Part shown: piece by piece, positions 8,230-17,024 of the stretch | Numbering within the stretch: position 1 is the first letter of the stretch | How the letters are laid out: each line of letters begins with the position of its first letter | Source of the DNA: Paenibacillus mellifer | GTDB lineage: Bacteria; Bacillota; Bacilli; Paenibacillales; Paenibacillaceae | Direction: 5' to 3' | NCBI RefSeq assembly: GCF_023195895.1 | Contig: NZ_JALPRK010000006.1 | Location: 124,001 to 188,000 of the forward strand | DNA: 64,000 bases | Position numbers and translations under genes: made by a program | The notes under the pieces: generated by a model | Databases searched by the model: none | The model's input: only the letters and a program-made list of their open reading frames with translations | Told to the model about the DNA's origin: nothing

Positions 8230-9591
8230 ATGCATAGCGGAATGCAAAGCACGTGGACAGAGAACACGGAGAACTCCGGGAACGGGCAAGCCGAGCTACT
8301 TCGCAAGCTAAAGGACAAAACCGCCGTGATCGGGGTGATTGGGTTAGGGTATGTCGGTCTGCCGCTCGCGGTCGAGAAGGCGAAGGCGGGCTACCAGGTC
8401 ATCGGCTTTGATGTGCAGAGCCGAAAGATCGAAATGCTGAACAGGGGCCACAACTACATAGGTGATGTGGTGGACGAGGATTTGCGCGGAATGGTGGAAG
8501 ACGGGCGGCTGCGGGCCACCGCCGAGTATGCATTTTTGCGGGAAGTGGACGCTGTAGCGATCTGCGTTCCGACGCCGCTGGATATTTATCAGCAGCCGGA
8601 TACGAGTTATGTGGAGAATTCCACGCGGGAGATCGCTCGTTTCCTGCACCCGGGCATGCTGGTCGTGCTGGAAAGCACTACGTATCCCGGCACGACGGAA
8701 GAACTGGTGAAGCCCCTCCTTGAGGCGACGGGACTTCGCTGCGGGGTTGATTTTTTTCTGGCATATTCCCCGGAACGGGTGGACCCCGGCAATAAAACGT
8801 ACAACACGAAAAATACACCCAAGGTCGTCGGCGGCGTCACACCCGCTTGCTCGGAGGTGGCCGAGGCGTTATACCGCCAGGTGTTGAACGGCGACGTGCA
8901 CGTCGTATCCAGTCCGGCCGTCGCAGAAATGGAGAAGATTTACGAGAACACGTTCCGCCACATCAATATTGCCTTGGCCAATGAGATGGCCGTTCTATGC
9001 AGCCGAATGGGGATCAACGTGTGGGAAGTGATCGAAGCGGCGAAGTCCAAGCCCTATGGATTTATGGCTTTTTATCCGGGCCCGGGGCTGGGCGGGCATT
9101 GCATTCCCGTCGATCCGTTTTACCTGACCTGGAAAGCGCGGGAGTACGGGTATCATACCCGATTGATCGAATTGGCGGGGGAGATCAACAACGCGATGCC
9201 CGAGTTCGTCGTGCGGCGGATCGGAGATATCTTAAACGGCGACCGCAAGTCGCTGAGCGGCTCGATCGTCTATTTGCTGGGCGTCGCGTACAAAAAGGAT
9301 ATCGACGATTACCGCGAATCGCCGGTGCTGAAAATGATCGAACTGCTGGAGGAGCGGGGCGCCACCGTATGGACCAGCGACACACATATCGTGGAGTTTA
9401 AGCATCATGGCCTCACCTATACATGTGAGGAAATGACCGAGCAGCGTCTGCGGGAGGCCGATATTGCGGTGATCACGACCGATCATTCGGGCTTTGAATA
9501 CGAGTTGATCGGCAGCGCCAGCCGCTGTCTGCTCGATACCCGGAACGCCATGAAGGATCAGGCGAAGCCAGAGCGGTATTACCTGCTGTAG
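8230..9591 (+). CDS. wbpA: Nucleotide-sugar dehydrogenase, probable UDP-GlcNAc 6-dehydrogenase (WbpA-like)
   Basis: A 453-residue UDP-glucose/GDP-mannose dehydrogenase family member. The NAD-binding motif is at about residues 34-45 (IGVIGLGYVGLP), and the catalytic cysteine is Cys291 in GLGGHCIPVDPFYL. The C-terminal UDP-binding domain (GVAYKKDIDDYRESP) is present, so the protein is full length. It would oxidise UDP-GlcNAc to UDP-N-acetylglucosaminuronic acid, the first step of the pathway completed by its neighbours. UDP-ManNAc dehydrogenase is the main alternative. A ribosome site AAAGGAGG lies before the ATG at 8230. The 285-bp gap after it holds a repeat array. Confidence 0.85.
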   Translation: MHSGMQSTWTENTENSGNGQAELLRKLKDKTAVIGVIGLGYVGLPLAVEKAKAGYQVIGFDVQSRKIEMLNRGHNYIGDVVDEDLRGMVEDGRLRATAEYAFLREVDAVAICVPTPLDIYQQPDTSYVENSTREIARFLHPGMLVVLESTTYPGTTEELVKPLLEATGLRCGVDFFLAYSPERVDPGNKTYNTKNTPKVVGGVTPACSEVAEALYRQVLNGDVHVVSSPAVAEMEKIYENTFRHINIALANEMAVLCSRMGINVWEVIEAAKSKPYGFMAFYPGPGLGGHCIPVDPFYLTWKAREYGYHTRLIELAGEINNAMPEFVVRRIGDILNGDRKSLSGSIVYLLGVAYKKDIDDYRESPVLKMIELLEERGATVWTSDTHIVEFKHHGLTYTCEEMTEQRLREADIAVITTDHSGFEYELIGSASRCLLDTRNAMKDQAKPERYYLL

Positions 9592-9662
9592 TTGTCCCGT
9601 ATGGCTTGCGGCCAGCGGGTGGGCGGCAGGCGGTGCATCGAGGTCTCTCCGGACTCTGGCGC

Positions 9663-9843
9663 AAATGTTGCAGTTAGTGCAGCATTTGTGCTCCAAACGG
9701 CGGGGGGCGCGCGGAAATATTGCACTTCCTGCAACTTTTCTGCCCCAAACCGGGTTGGAGCCGCCAAATTGTTGTACTTATTGCAACATTTCGGGTCGAC
9801 GCAGTTCATTTGGACGCGAAATGTTGCACTTTGTACAACATTT
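9663..9843. repeat. Array A: four 25-bp imperfect palindromes at exact 52-bp pitch
   Basis: Four copies of AAATGTTGCA-N5-TGCAACATTT-like palindromes start at 9663, 9715, 9767 and 9819, exactly 52 bp apart. The 27-bp spacers differ but partly share a CCCAAA motif just after the palindrome. No fifth unit is seen 52 bp before or after. The array sits inside the polysaccharide operon between the WbpA-like and WbpD-like genes. Short ORFs across it look repeat-derived. The same element occurs as arrays B (20988) and C (30114). Confidence 0.9.
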
Positions 9844-9876
9844 CTCACCCAAATAATCTTATGAGGAGTTAATCAC

Positions 9877-10464
9877 ATGAACGGATTCGGATATATACAT
9901 GAAACCGCGGTTGTTGATCCGGGGGCGCAGGTTGGGGAAGGGACCAAAGTGTGGCATTTCGCCCACGTGTCGTCCGGCGCGGTCATCGGCAGCCGATGCA
10001 GCCTGGGGCAGAACGTCTACATCGCAGACCGCGTCAGCATCGGCAACGGTGTAAAAATCCAAAATAACGTCTCTGTTTACGAAGGCGTCATTTTGGAGGA
10101 TGAGGTGTTCTGCGGGCCAAGCATGGTCTTTACCAATGTGCGGACACCCCGCGCGGCGTTTCCTCGCAACCGCAGCGAGGATTATCTCAGGACGCGGGTC
10201 GGGCGCGGCGCATCGATCGGGGCGAACGCCACCATCGTATGCGGAGTCGCGATCGGGGAGTGGGCTTTGATCGCGGCCGGGGCAGTCGTTACCCGCGATG
10301 TACAACCCTATGCGCTGATCGCCGGGGTGCCGGGCCGGCGGATCGGCTGGGTGTGCCGCTGCGGCAAGACGCTGGGCTTTAGCGGCGGGGCTGGACGGTG
10401 CGGCGACTGTGGGCGGGAATACCGGCTGGAGCAGGACACCGTAGCGATCACAAAGGAAGGGTGA
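9877..10464 (+). CDS. wbpD: Left-handed beta-helix N-acetyltransferase (WbpD-like)
   Basis: A 195-residue hexapeptide-repeat acyltransferase (ETAVVDPGAQVGEGTKVWHF, then repeated I/V-G-x-x motifs; GASIGANATIVCGVAIGEWA). It should N-acetylate the 3-amino group of UDP-2-acetamido-3-aminoglucuronic acid using acetyl-CoA. A C-terminal Cys cluster (CRCGKTLGF ... CGDCGREY) looks like a small zinc ribbon. AGGAG precedes the ATG. The call relies on family plus the immediate WbpE-like neighbour 6 bp downstream. Confidence 0.85.
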   Translation: MNGFGYIHETAVVDPGAQVGEGTKVWHFAHVSSGAVIGSRCSLGQNVYIADRVSIGNGVKIQNNVSVYEGVILEDEVFCGPSMVFTNVRTPRAAFPRNRSEDYLRTRVGRGASIGANATIVCGVAIGEWALIAAGAVVTRDVQPYALIAGVPGRRIGWVCRCGKTLGFSGGAGRCGDCGREYRLEQDTVAITKEG

Positions 10465-10470
10465 GCGGGT

Positions 10471-11667
10471 ATGGAACCATTTCGTATTGGAGGACAACAA
10501 GCGGACAACACCGCCGGTAATCTGATGGATTCAGGAACGGCAACGGCCGCAGGGCAACCGCAGCCGGCGATTCCCCTGCTGGATCTGAAGCGGGAGGTCG
10601 CGGAGCTTAAGCCGCAACTGATGGAGGCTATCGAGAATGTGCTGGACGAAGCGGCGTTCATCATGGGCAGCCAGGTCAAGCGATTGGAGCAAGAAACCGC
10701 CGAATACTTGGGCACCAAACATGCAATTGCGCTGAATTCCGGCACGGACGCATTGGTTATCGCTTTGCTGGCCGCCGGGATCGGCCCGGGCGACGAGGTG
10801 GTTACGACGCCGTTCACGTTCTTCGCCACGGCGGAAGCGATTAGCCGGGTAGGGGCGGATCCGGTGTTCGCCGAGGTCGATCCGTTGACGTACAACCTGG
10901 ATCTGGACAGTCTGGAGGCGGCACTCACGCCGCGCACGAAGGCGATTATCCCTGTGCACCTGTTCGGCCGTCCGCTGGACATGGAACGGTTGATGCACCT
11001 GGCCCGCCGCCGGGGACTGATCGTGATAGAGGACGCAGCCCAGGCGTTTGGTGCCGAAGCAGGAGGGCGGAAGGTCGGAACGATGGGGGAGATGGGCTGC
11101 TATTCCTTTTTTCCATCGAAGAATCTTGGGGCCTACGGGGATGGCGGTTTGCTGGTGACGAACGACTCCGGGCTGGCCGAGGCTGCAGCGATGCTGCGGA
11201 CACATGGCTCGAAGCGAAAATACTACAACGAGCGTGTTGGCTTCAACTCCCGGCTTGATGAGATCCAGGCGGCCATCCTCCGGGTCAAGCTGCCCCATAT
11301 TGAAGCATGGAACGAGGACCGTCGCCAAGCCGCGGCCCGCTATCATGAGCTGCTGCGGGACATCCCTGGTTTGATGCTTCCGGGCGAGGTGCTGGCCGGC
11401 GACAAGCAGGTGTTCCATCAATATACGGTGCGCGTGCTGAACGGCCGGCGGGATGCGCTTCAGGCGGGGCTCTCCGAAGTCGGCATCAGCAGCATCGTGT
11501 ACTACCCGCTGCCGGTACATCGGCTTCCCGTCTATGGCGACCGCGGTCTGACGTTTCCTCTTGCCGAACGGCTGTCGCAGGAAGTCTTGTCCTTGCCGAT
11601 TTGGCCGCAGATCGAGGCGGACGTGCAGGAACACATCGCGGGGCACCTTCGCAGACTGATGAGCTAA
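10471..11667 (+). CDS. wbpE: DegT/DnrJ/EryC1 PLP-dependent sugar aminotransferase (WbpE-like)
   Basis: A 398-residue fold-type I aminotransferase. Landmarks are IALNSGTDALVIALLAAGIG, TTPFTFFATAEAI, VIEDAAQAFGA and the PLP lysine Lys217 in FFPSKNLGAYGDGG. It would transfer an amino group to C3 of the 3-keto sugar nucleotide made by the WbpB-like enzyme. The first 30 residues (before IPLLDLKREV) are a low-complexity extension not typical of the family. A later start is possible, but ATG 10471 has the best spacing. The gene is 6 bp after the acetyltransferase. Confidence 0.87.
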   Translation: MEPFRIGGQQADNTAGNLMDSGTATAAGQPQPAIPLLDLKREVAELKPQLMEAIENVLDEAAFIMGSQVKRLEQETAEYLGTKHAIALNSGTDALVIALLAAGIGPGDEVVTTPFTFFATAEAISRVGADPVFAEVDPLTYNLDLDSLEAALTPRTKAIIPVHLFGRPLDMERLMHLARRRGLIVIEDAAQAFGAEAGGRKVGTMGEMGCYSFFPSKNLGAYGDGGLLVTNDSGLAEAAAMLRTHGSKRKYYNERVGFNSRLDEIQAAILRVKLPHIEAWNEDRRQAAARYHELLRDIPGLMLPGEVLAGDKQVFHQYTVRVLNGRRDALQAGLSEVGISSIVYYPLPVHRLPVYGDRGLTFPLAERLSQEVLSLPIWPQIEADVQEHIAGHLRRLMS

Positions 11668-11697
11668 TTTATTTTATTAAAGGACGGCTATGCCAAC

Positions 11698-13143
11698 ATG
11701 ATGAAAAAACTCTCCTCCCCAATCATCCGCTATCTCAGGCAACTCGGGAAACTGCTGCGGATTCGGAGCCTGCCCGGCCTGGTGCGGAAGCTCATGAACG
11801 ACGGATTCCTGCGGAACGTGGCCGTCCTGGCCAGCGGAACGATGATCAGCCAGGTGATCGTGATGGCGACGCTGCCGGTGTTGACACGTCTCTACTCTCC
11901 GACGGAATACGGCACTTACTCCATGTACCTGTCTATCATTGGGATATTGCTGATGGTCATTTCTTTTTCGTACGAAAATGCCATAACGCTGCCGGAGGAT
12001 GACCGAACGGCCTCCACCGTATTGAGCTTGTCTTTGCGCATCTGCATCGGGGTCAGCATCGCCAGCGGGATCGGGATTCATATCTTGGAGGAGCCGCTGT
12101 CGGCTTGGTTGCACGAGTCCTATTTAACGCACTATTACCTGTTTTTTATCGTCAGCTTGTTCGGCGCCGGGTTTTACCAAATCCTGAACTACTGGTCGAT
12201 TCGCAAAAAATACTTCAAACCGCTGGCCCGAACGAAATATACGCAAAGTCTCAGCCAGGTATCCTCGCAAATTGGGCTTAGCTTGTTTAACCTCGGCCCG
12301 CTGGGGTTGATTATCGGCGATATCGTCGGCCGATTCGGCGGATTGCTGCCGCAGTGGAGACTGTGGCGCCGGGACGTCAAAAGTCAGGCCATCACCTCGG
12401 ATTGGGCTGACCTGAAAGAGAGCGCCTACCGGTATCGGCGGTTTCCCTTCCTGTCGATGGCCGCCGGTCTGTTGAACAGCGTTGTGTTGTACGTGCCGAC
12501 GATCCTGCTTGCTTCGTTTTACGGCCCCCAGGTAGCCGGCTGGTTCGCGTTATGCCAGCGCATTCTCGGATCCCCGATGACGCTGATTATGACCTCTGTT
12601 CGCAACGTGTATTTGGCGGAAACCGCTGACTCCATGATCAACAATCCCCGTAGACTATATCCCTTGTTCCGCAAAACGGTTCGCAACGTCTTTCTGTTTG
12701 GCGCATTGGTCATCTTCATTATCGTAGCCGTCGGGCCCTACATGTTCTCCTTCCTGTTTGGCGAGGAATGGGCTCGGTCGGGCAGCTTTATTCGCATCCT
12801 GTCGATCATGTACCTGAGCCAGTTTGTGGCCAATTCCGTCGGCTCTACGATCGATGTCATGGAACGGCAGGATCTGCATTTGTATCGGGAGATCATTCGC
12901 TCGGCGCTGATCTTGGGTTCCCTGTATTTTGCTTGGCATACGCAGCAGTCGGCGGAGGTTGCCATCGGGCTGTTCAGCGCTGCATCCACGTTGGGGTATG
13001 CGCTGCACCTGGGGTTGTCGTGGCATTCGGTGAGGAAGTACAAAGGGGCGGACAGCGAAGGGGAGGACGCCATGGAAACCTCTGTAGAACCTTCCACAGA
13101 AGGTTCTGTGGAGATATCACTACTGGGCAAGGAGCGAGGATAA
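11698..13143 (+). CDS. Polysaccharide flippase, Wzx/oligosaccharide translocase family
   Basis: A 481-residue integral membrane protein with a run of hydrophobic segments. It opens with FLRNVAVLASGTMISQVIVM and a conserved YSPTEYGTYSMYLSI motif, characteristic of the MATE-like polysaccharide exporters. It should flip the undecaprenyl-linked repeat unit to the outer membrane face. The last 30 or so residues are acidic and hydrophilic (EGEDAMETSVEPSTEGS). A short out-of-frame ATG-TGA at about 11690 lies between the ribosome site and the true start. Confidence 0.85.
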   Translation: MMKKLSSPIIRYLRQLGKLLRIRSLPGLVRKLMNDGFLRNVAVLASGTMISQVIVMATLPVLTRLYSPTEYGTYSMYLSIIGILLMVISFSYENAITLPEDDRTASTVLSLSLRICIGVSIASGIGIHILEEPLSAWLHESYLTHYYLFFIVSLFGAGFYQILNYWSIRKKYFKPLARTKYTQSLSQVSSQIGLSLFNLGPLGLIIGDIVGRFGGLLPQWRLWRRDVKSQAITSDWADLKESAYRYRRFPFLSMAAGLLNSVVLYVPTILLASFYGPQVAGWFALCQRILGSPMTLIMTSVRNVYLAETADSMINNPRRLYPLFRKTVRNVFLFGALVIFIIVAVGPYMFSFLFGEEWARSGSFIRILSIMYLSQFVANSVGSTIDVMERQDLHLYREIIRSALILGSLYFAWHTQQSAEVAIGLFSAASTLGYALHLGLSWHSVRKYKGADSEGEDAMETSVEPSTEGSVEISLLGKERG

Positions 13144-13147
13144 CGGG

Positions 13148-14611
13148 ATGCTGACGATTTATTCACCTCCAGCAAGGGCCGCCGAGAGAGAATACATCTA
13201 CCGCGTGATCCTGGGCGAGTTTCTTGGTCTGGACTATACCATCGCATACAGGGATGGGGAACATATCGAACTGGTATTGGCTTCGGAAGCCGCAGAGAAA
13301 CGGGAGGATTCTCCGGTCCGCAGGCTCCGCATGCCGGACGTGCTCTTGCAAACGCCTGACCGTTTATGGCTCACTCCTGCCTCCTTGCCGAAGCTGCCGC
13401 TGGACCGCTTTATGCCGCCTGCAAAAGAACCGGAGGAGGAACCCCTGCCAGTCATCTTCGGGAAAAGGGGACGTGCCGGTCGTTACCTTGAGACGCTTGG
13501 CGAAGAGGGGGAGGAAGGCTTCTATCTGGGTCTCGATGTATTTGGCAGCGGCTTGTTTATGTTGACAAGGTATGAAGAGGTCGCATTCCGGGAGCGAGAC
13601 CGGCATGGCCGGTTTCCGGGACGCCGCTCCCTGGCTTGTCGGGAGTCTTTCCTGCATCGTCCGATCGTCAATGAATATGTGGAGCTGTTGTGGGAATTGC
13701 TGCGCAGGCTTTGGCCGGAGCTGGCTCGCAGGAAGCGGGAGGCGTCCGTTTATCTCAGCCATGACGTGGATTATCCGTTCTACGTTTATGGCCGCAGCCG
13801 GCTTCGCATGCTTCGCGACATCCTCATGGACGCCGTACATCGTCGGGATTTCGAATCCGCCCGCAAGAAAGCCGGGATTCTCCTGCGATCGCGGCGTGCG
13901 CTGGAACGGGACCCGTATAACACGTTTGACTGGCTGATGGAGTTAAGCGAACAAGCCGGGCTGCGCAGCGCCTTCTATTTCATAACCGAGGAGCACCGGG
14001 CGAAATCCGGCTTGGATGGAAATTATTCCATCGACGATCCCGCAATTCAGCGTCTCCTGCAGGAGATTCATGCACGGGGGCATGAGATCGGACTGCATCC
14101 GGGCTACCATACGTTCTTGAACCCTGCGCGCATTCGCAGACAATACGAGAAGCTGCGACAAATCGCCGAAGCCAACGGAATCCGCCAGGCGGTTTGGGGC
14201 GGACGGCAGCATTATTTGCGCTGGCGGGCACCGGATACGTGGCAGTTCTGGGAGGATGCCGGGCTGGACTACGACAGCACGCTCAGCTATGCGGACCGGG
14301 CGGGCTTCCGCTGCGGCGTCTGCTACGAATTCCCGGTCTTTAACCTGAAGACCCGCCGGGAGCTGGCGCTCCGGGAGCGTCCGTTAATCGTGATGGATCA
14401 GACGGTGTTGCATCCGGAATATATGGGGCTTGGCCCCGAACGAGCCTATGAAACGATCCGCAGGTTGTATCTGGAATGCCGAAAGTATAACGGCGATTTC
14501 ACCCTGTTATGGCATAACAGCCAGCTCGTGAAATCGTCGGACCGATCCGTTTACCGAAGATTGGTGCTGGAACTGCTGGGGCCTAATAGCCGCAAGGGGG
14601 AGAAGTTGTGA
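13148..14611 (+). CDS. Two-domain polysaccharide deacetylase family protein (DUF7033-like N-terminus)
   Basis: A 487-residue protein with an N-terminal domain of about 180 residues that resembles DUF7033 (GLDVFGSGLFMLTRYEE). A NodB-like deacetylase core follows: SHDVD (Asp206, Asp208) and HEIGLH (His312, His317), with GGRQHYLRW further on. No signal peptide is seen. It differs in architecture from the deacetylase at 5419, so the locus has two non-redundant members. GAGCGAGGAT precedes the ATG, and the stop overlaps the GTG start of the next gene by 4 bp. Confidence 0.8.
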   Translation: MLTIYSPPARAAEREYIYRVILGEFLGLDYTIAYRDGEHIELVLASEAAEKREDSPVRRLRMPDVLLQTPDRLWLTPASLPKLPLDRFMPPAKEPEEEPLPVIFGKRGRAGRYLETLGEEGEEGFYLGLDVFGSGLFMLTRYEEVAFRERDRHGRFPGRRSLACRESFLHRPIVNEYVELLWELLRRLWPELARRKREASVYLSHDVDYPFYVYGRSRLRMLRDILMDAVHRRDFESARKKAGILLRSRRALERDPYNTFDWLMELSEQAGLRSAFYFITEEHRAKSGLDGNYSIDDPAIQRLLQEIHARGHEIGLHPGYHTFLNPARIRRQYEKLRQIAEANGIRQAVWGGRQHYLRWRAPDTWQFWEDAGLDYDSTLSYADRAGFRCGVCYEFPVFNLKTRRELALRERPLIVMDQTVLHPEYMGLGPERAYETIRRLYLECRKYNGDFTLLWHNSQLVKSSDRSVYRRLVLELLGPNSRKGEKL

Positions 14612-15744
14612 GAATCGCCTATCTGATTCACTGGAACGAAGGGCCGGACAGCGGTGTGTTCAAAAAGATCATCAGCCAGGCGCTGACCTGGAAGGCGCTG
14701 GGGCATGAAACGGCGTTGTTCCTGTTCAGCCGCGGAACCGCCCCTGTGTGGGGTGAGGCGGAAACCGGCGGGCTGCCGGTTTTTCGTGAGGTCTACCACG
14801 ACAGGCTGGGCCGTACCGCCCGCTTTAAGGCGTTGAGCGCCCAGGTGCGGGCTTGGAGGCCGGATGTCATCTACCATCGCTTCGACTTGTATTATCCTTC
14901 TCTGCCGCGGCTGCTCCGCGACTACCCTTCCGTACTCGAGATCAATTCGAATGATGTGGGAGAGCTGGCGCTGGAAGGGGGCAGCTTGAGCCCCCGTCGC
15001 CTCTACCACTTGCTGACACGCGGCCTTGTGCTGGCGGCTGCTGGGGGCTTTGTGTTCGTTAGCGGCGAGTTGGCCGAAGCCGACGGTTTTCGACGGTACG
15101 TGAAGAGTTACACGGTCATTGGCAACGGTATCCCGTTGGATCAGTTTGCAGCGGGACAGGAGAGGGGAGAGGCGTTGACCCATGATGGTATGGAGCCTGT
15201 CCGATTTGTGTTCATGAGCTCACCCGGCCAGGCCTGGCAGGGCTTGGATGAGATCGCCCGGTTGGCCGCGGCGAAACCGGACTGGCGGTTTGACATCATC
15301 GGGCCGGAGCGTGCGGAGTTGGAGGCGGCCAAGCTGCAAGCGCCGGCGAACTTGGTGTTCCATGGTCATATGACGCGCGAGCGTTATCAGCCGCTGCTCG
15401 ACCGGGCCGATCTCGCCATCGGCACGCTGGCGCTGTACCGCAAAGGCATGGAAGAGGCCTCGCCGCTGAAGGTGCGCGAATATTTGGCCAACGGCTTGCC
15501 GGTGATTGCCGCCTACCGTGAGACGGATTTTCCGGAGCCGGTGATGTTCTTTCTCCAACTGCCGGGGGAGCCGGAGAACGTAATTCGCCATCTCTCTGCC
15601 ATCGAGAATTTCGCTCGATACTGGCGCGGGCGACGTGTGGAGCGGGAGCATGTGCGTCATTTGGACGTTAGCGTTAAGGAGGCGGCGCGGGTAGCCTATA
15701 TGCGGCGGGTTGCTGGAGAGCGGAAAAGAGGGAACAGCGAATGA
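14608..15744 (+). CDS. Glycosyltransferase, GT4-like
   Basis: A 378-residue protein with the two-Rossmann GT-B layout. The N-terminal half carries RIAYLIHWNEGPDSGVFKKI, and the C-terminal half has VIGNGIPLDQF and EASPLKVREYLANGLPVIA, the donor-binding E-x7-E region of GT4 enzymes. It should add a sugar to the lipid-linked repeat unit at the cytoplasmic face. The start is GTG at 14608, overlapping the previous TGA. Donor and linkage cannot be read from the sequence. Confidence 0.82.
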   Translation: MRIAYLIHWNEGPDSGVFKKIISQALTWKALGHETALFLFSRGTAPVWGEAETGGLPVFREVYHDRLGRTARFKALSAQVRAWRPDVIYHRFDLYYPSLPRLLRDYPSVLEINSNDVGELALEGGSLSPRRLYHLLTRGLVLAAAGGFVFVSGELAEADGFRRYVKSYTVIGNGIPLDQFAAGQERGEALTHDGMEPVRFVFMSSPGQAWQGLDEIARLAAAKPDWRFDIIGPERAELEAAKLQAPANLVFHGHMTRERYQPLLDRADLAIGTLALYRKGMEEASPLKVREYLANGLPVIAAYRETDFPEPVMFFLQLPGEPENVIRHLSAIENFARYWRGRRVEREHVRHLDVSVKEAARVAYMRRVAGERKRGNSE

Positions 15745-17024
15745 CCGAGATTAGCATCGTATGGGGGGCGTTGCTTGTCGCGACGCTCGCCTTTTTCTCT
15801 CTCCAATGCCTGCTGTCGCTAAAAATGAAGGTAGACGCCGCCTACCTGTTTGCGTTTTGCATCTATTTTGATCTCTTTGCTTATTTCTATAAATTGGCTG
15901 TTCCTGGCGAATCGTTAATCCTATTAATTGGTGCGCCGTTGCTGCCCGTGGGCGTCGCCTTGCTGCTTAAACCGTCCATCGTACTCGAAACGCTGCGGGA
16001 TCAAGGGATTTGGTTATGGGGGATTTTTCTGGCCTATGTCTTGATTTCGCTCACCTGGGCCCCGGCAGAGTCCAATGGGATCATGAAAGAAGTCGTTTTG
16101 TTGGCGCATGGAGTGGTTCCGGCGTTGTATGTCTATCTCGTCTACCGGAAGTACGGGCGGTTCTCCTGGACCATCGTAGCTTGGGCGGGTATGGCCTATG
16201 CGGTCTTGCATTTGTTGCTCGGCGAGTATAACGAAGAATATCCAGGCCGCTTAACGCTTCCCGGCGGAAATCCGATCTTTAACGCCCGAACCTCGCTAAT
16301 TACAGCAACGGTCTGTTTATGGGCTTCGCGGATTCCGCTGCCGGTCAGGCTACTATCCCTGGGGGCAGCATTAGCTTCTGCACTGTCCACGCAGTCAAGG
16401 GGACCGCTGGCAGCCTTTTTACTCGCTAACGCGGTGTATTTCGGCGTATGGTTCATTCGCAAATTTCGGGAGCGTAAGCTTGGAAAGCTGTCACGCCTAG
16501 CCATGCCCCTGCTCTTCCTGTTGATTATCGCAGGCGGGACCGCATCGGCTTACGCGGAGCAGTTAGCGGTTTGGGTGGAGAGCAGCCGGTTTATGGTCCT
16601 GTTCGACCGGAACCAGTTGCAGGGCGACGATAATTATATCGGTCGCGTGGATTTGCAGACGAGAGCTCTGGAGAAGCTGGAGGCCTCCCCGTTTCTCGGC
16701 GCCGGGTTAGGTAGCGTGACGCCGCCTTTAGCCCGGGATTTTCCGCATAACTTGGTGTTGGAGATTGCTGCGGAGGGGGGATTCGCGGGTCTAACGTTAT
16801 GGACATTCGCCGTATTATTCTCCTTGTGGGCCGCGATTCAGCGCGCGCCGGTGTTGGCCATCCTGCTGGTTCAGTCGGTCGGTTACGCCTTGGCTAGCGG
16901 AGACTTCGGCTACAACTATGAATACGTAGTAATGGCGATCACAGCATTGGCACTGTATCCGGTCAAGCAACGGGAAGGAGTGGGGGTTAAACGTGAAGCT
17001 CTTGTTTTTGATCACCGGTTTTGA
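15741..17024 (+). CDS. O-antigen polymerase/ligase family protein (Wzy-like)
   Basis: A 427-residue polytopic membrane protein with about ten hydrophobic segments and the Wzy_C/O-antigen ligase signature: a large extracytoplasmic loop with NYIGRVDLQTRALEKL, then FLGAGLGSVTPP and DFPHNLVLEIAAEGGFAGL. It would polymerise repeat units outside the membrane. Polymerase is favoured over ligase because no other candidate polymerase lies in the cluster. Its start overlaps the previous stop by 4 bp, and its end overlaps the next gene by 32 bp. Confidence 0.82.
   Translation: MTEISIVWGALLVATLAFFSLQCLLSLKMKVDAAYLFAFCIYFDLFAYFYKLAVPGESLILLIGAPLLPVGVALLLKPSIVLETLRDQGIWLWGIFLAYVLISLTWAPAESNGIMKEVVLLAHGVVPALYVYLVYRKYGRFSWTIVAWAGMAYAVLHLLLGEYNEEYPGRLTLPGGNPIFNARTSLITATVCLWASRIPLPVRLLSLGAALASALSTQSRGPLAAFLLANAVYFGVWFIRKFRERKLGKLSRLAMPLLFLLIIAGGTASAYAEQLAVWVESSRFMVLFDRNQLQGDDNYIGRVDLQTRALEKLEASPFLGAGLGSVTPPLARDFPHNLVLEIAAEGGFAGLTLWTFAVLFSLWAAIQRAPVLAILLVQSVGYALASGDFGYNYEYVVMAITALALYPVKQREGVGVKREALVFDHRF

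Noticed and set aside
9663-9843. Regularly spaced repeats as a CRISPR array
   Set aside because: The repeats diverge from each other, spacers share CCCAAA-like sequence, arrays stop at four units in three places, and no cas gene is seen.
9592-9864. Small ORFs across array A (about 60-90 codons)
   Set aside because: They are read through the repeats, lack a ribosome binding site, and the 52-bp pitch shifts frame between units; peptides such as MLHFVQHF are repeat-derived.
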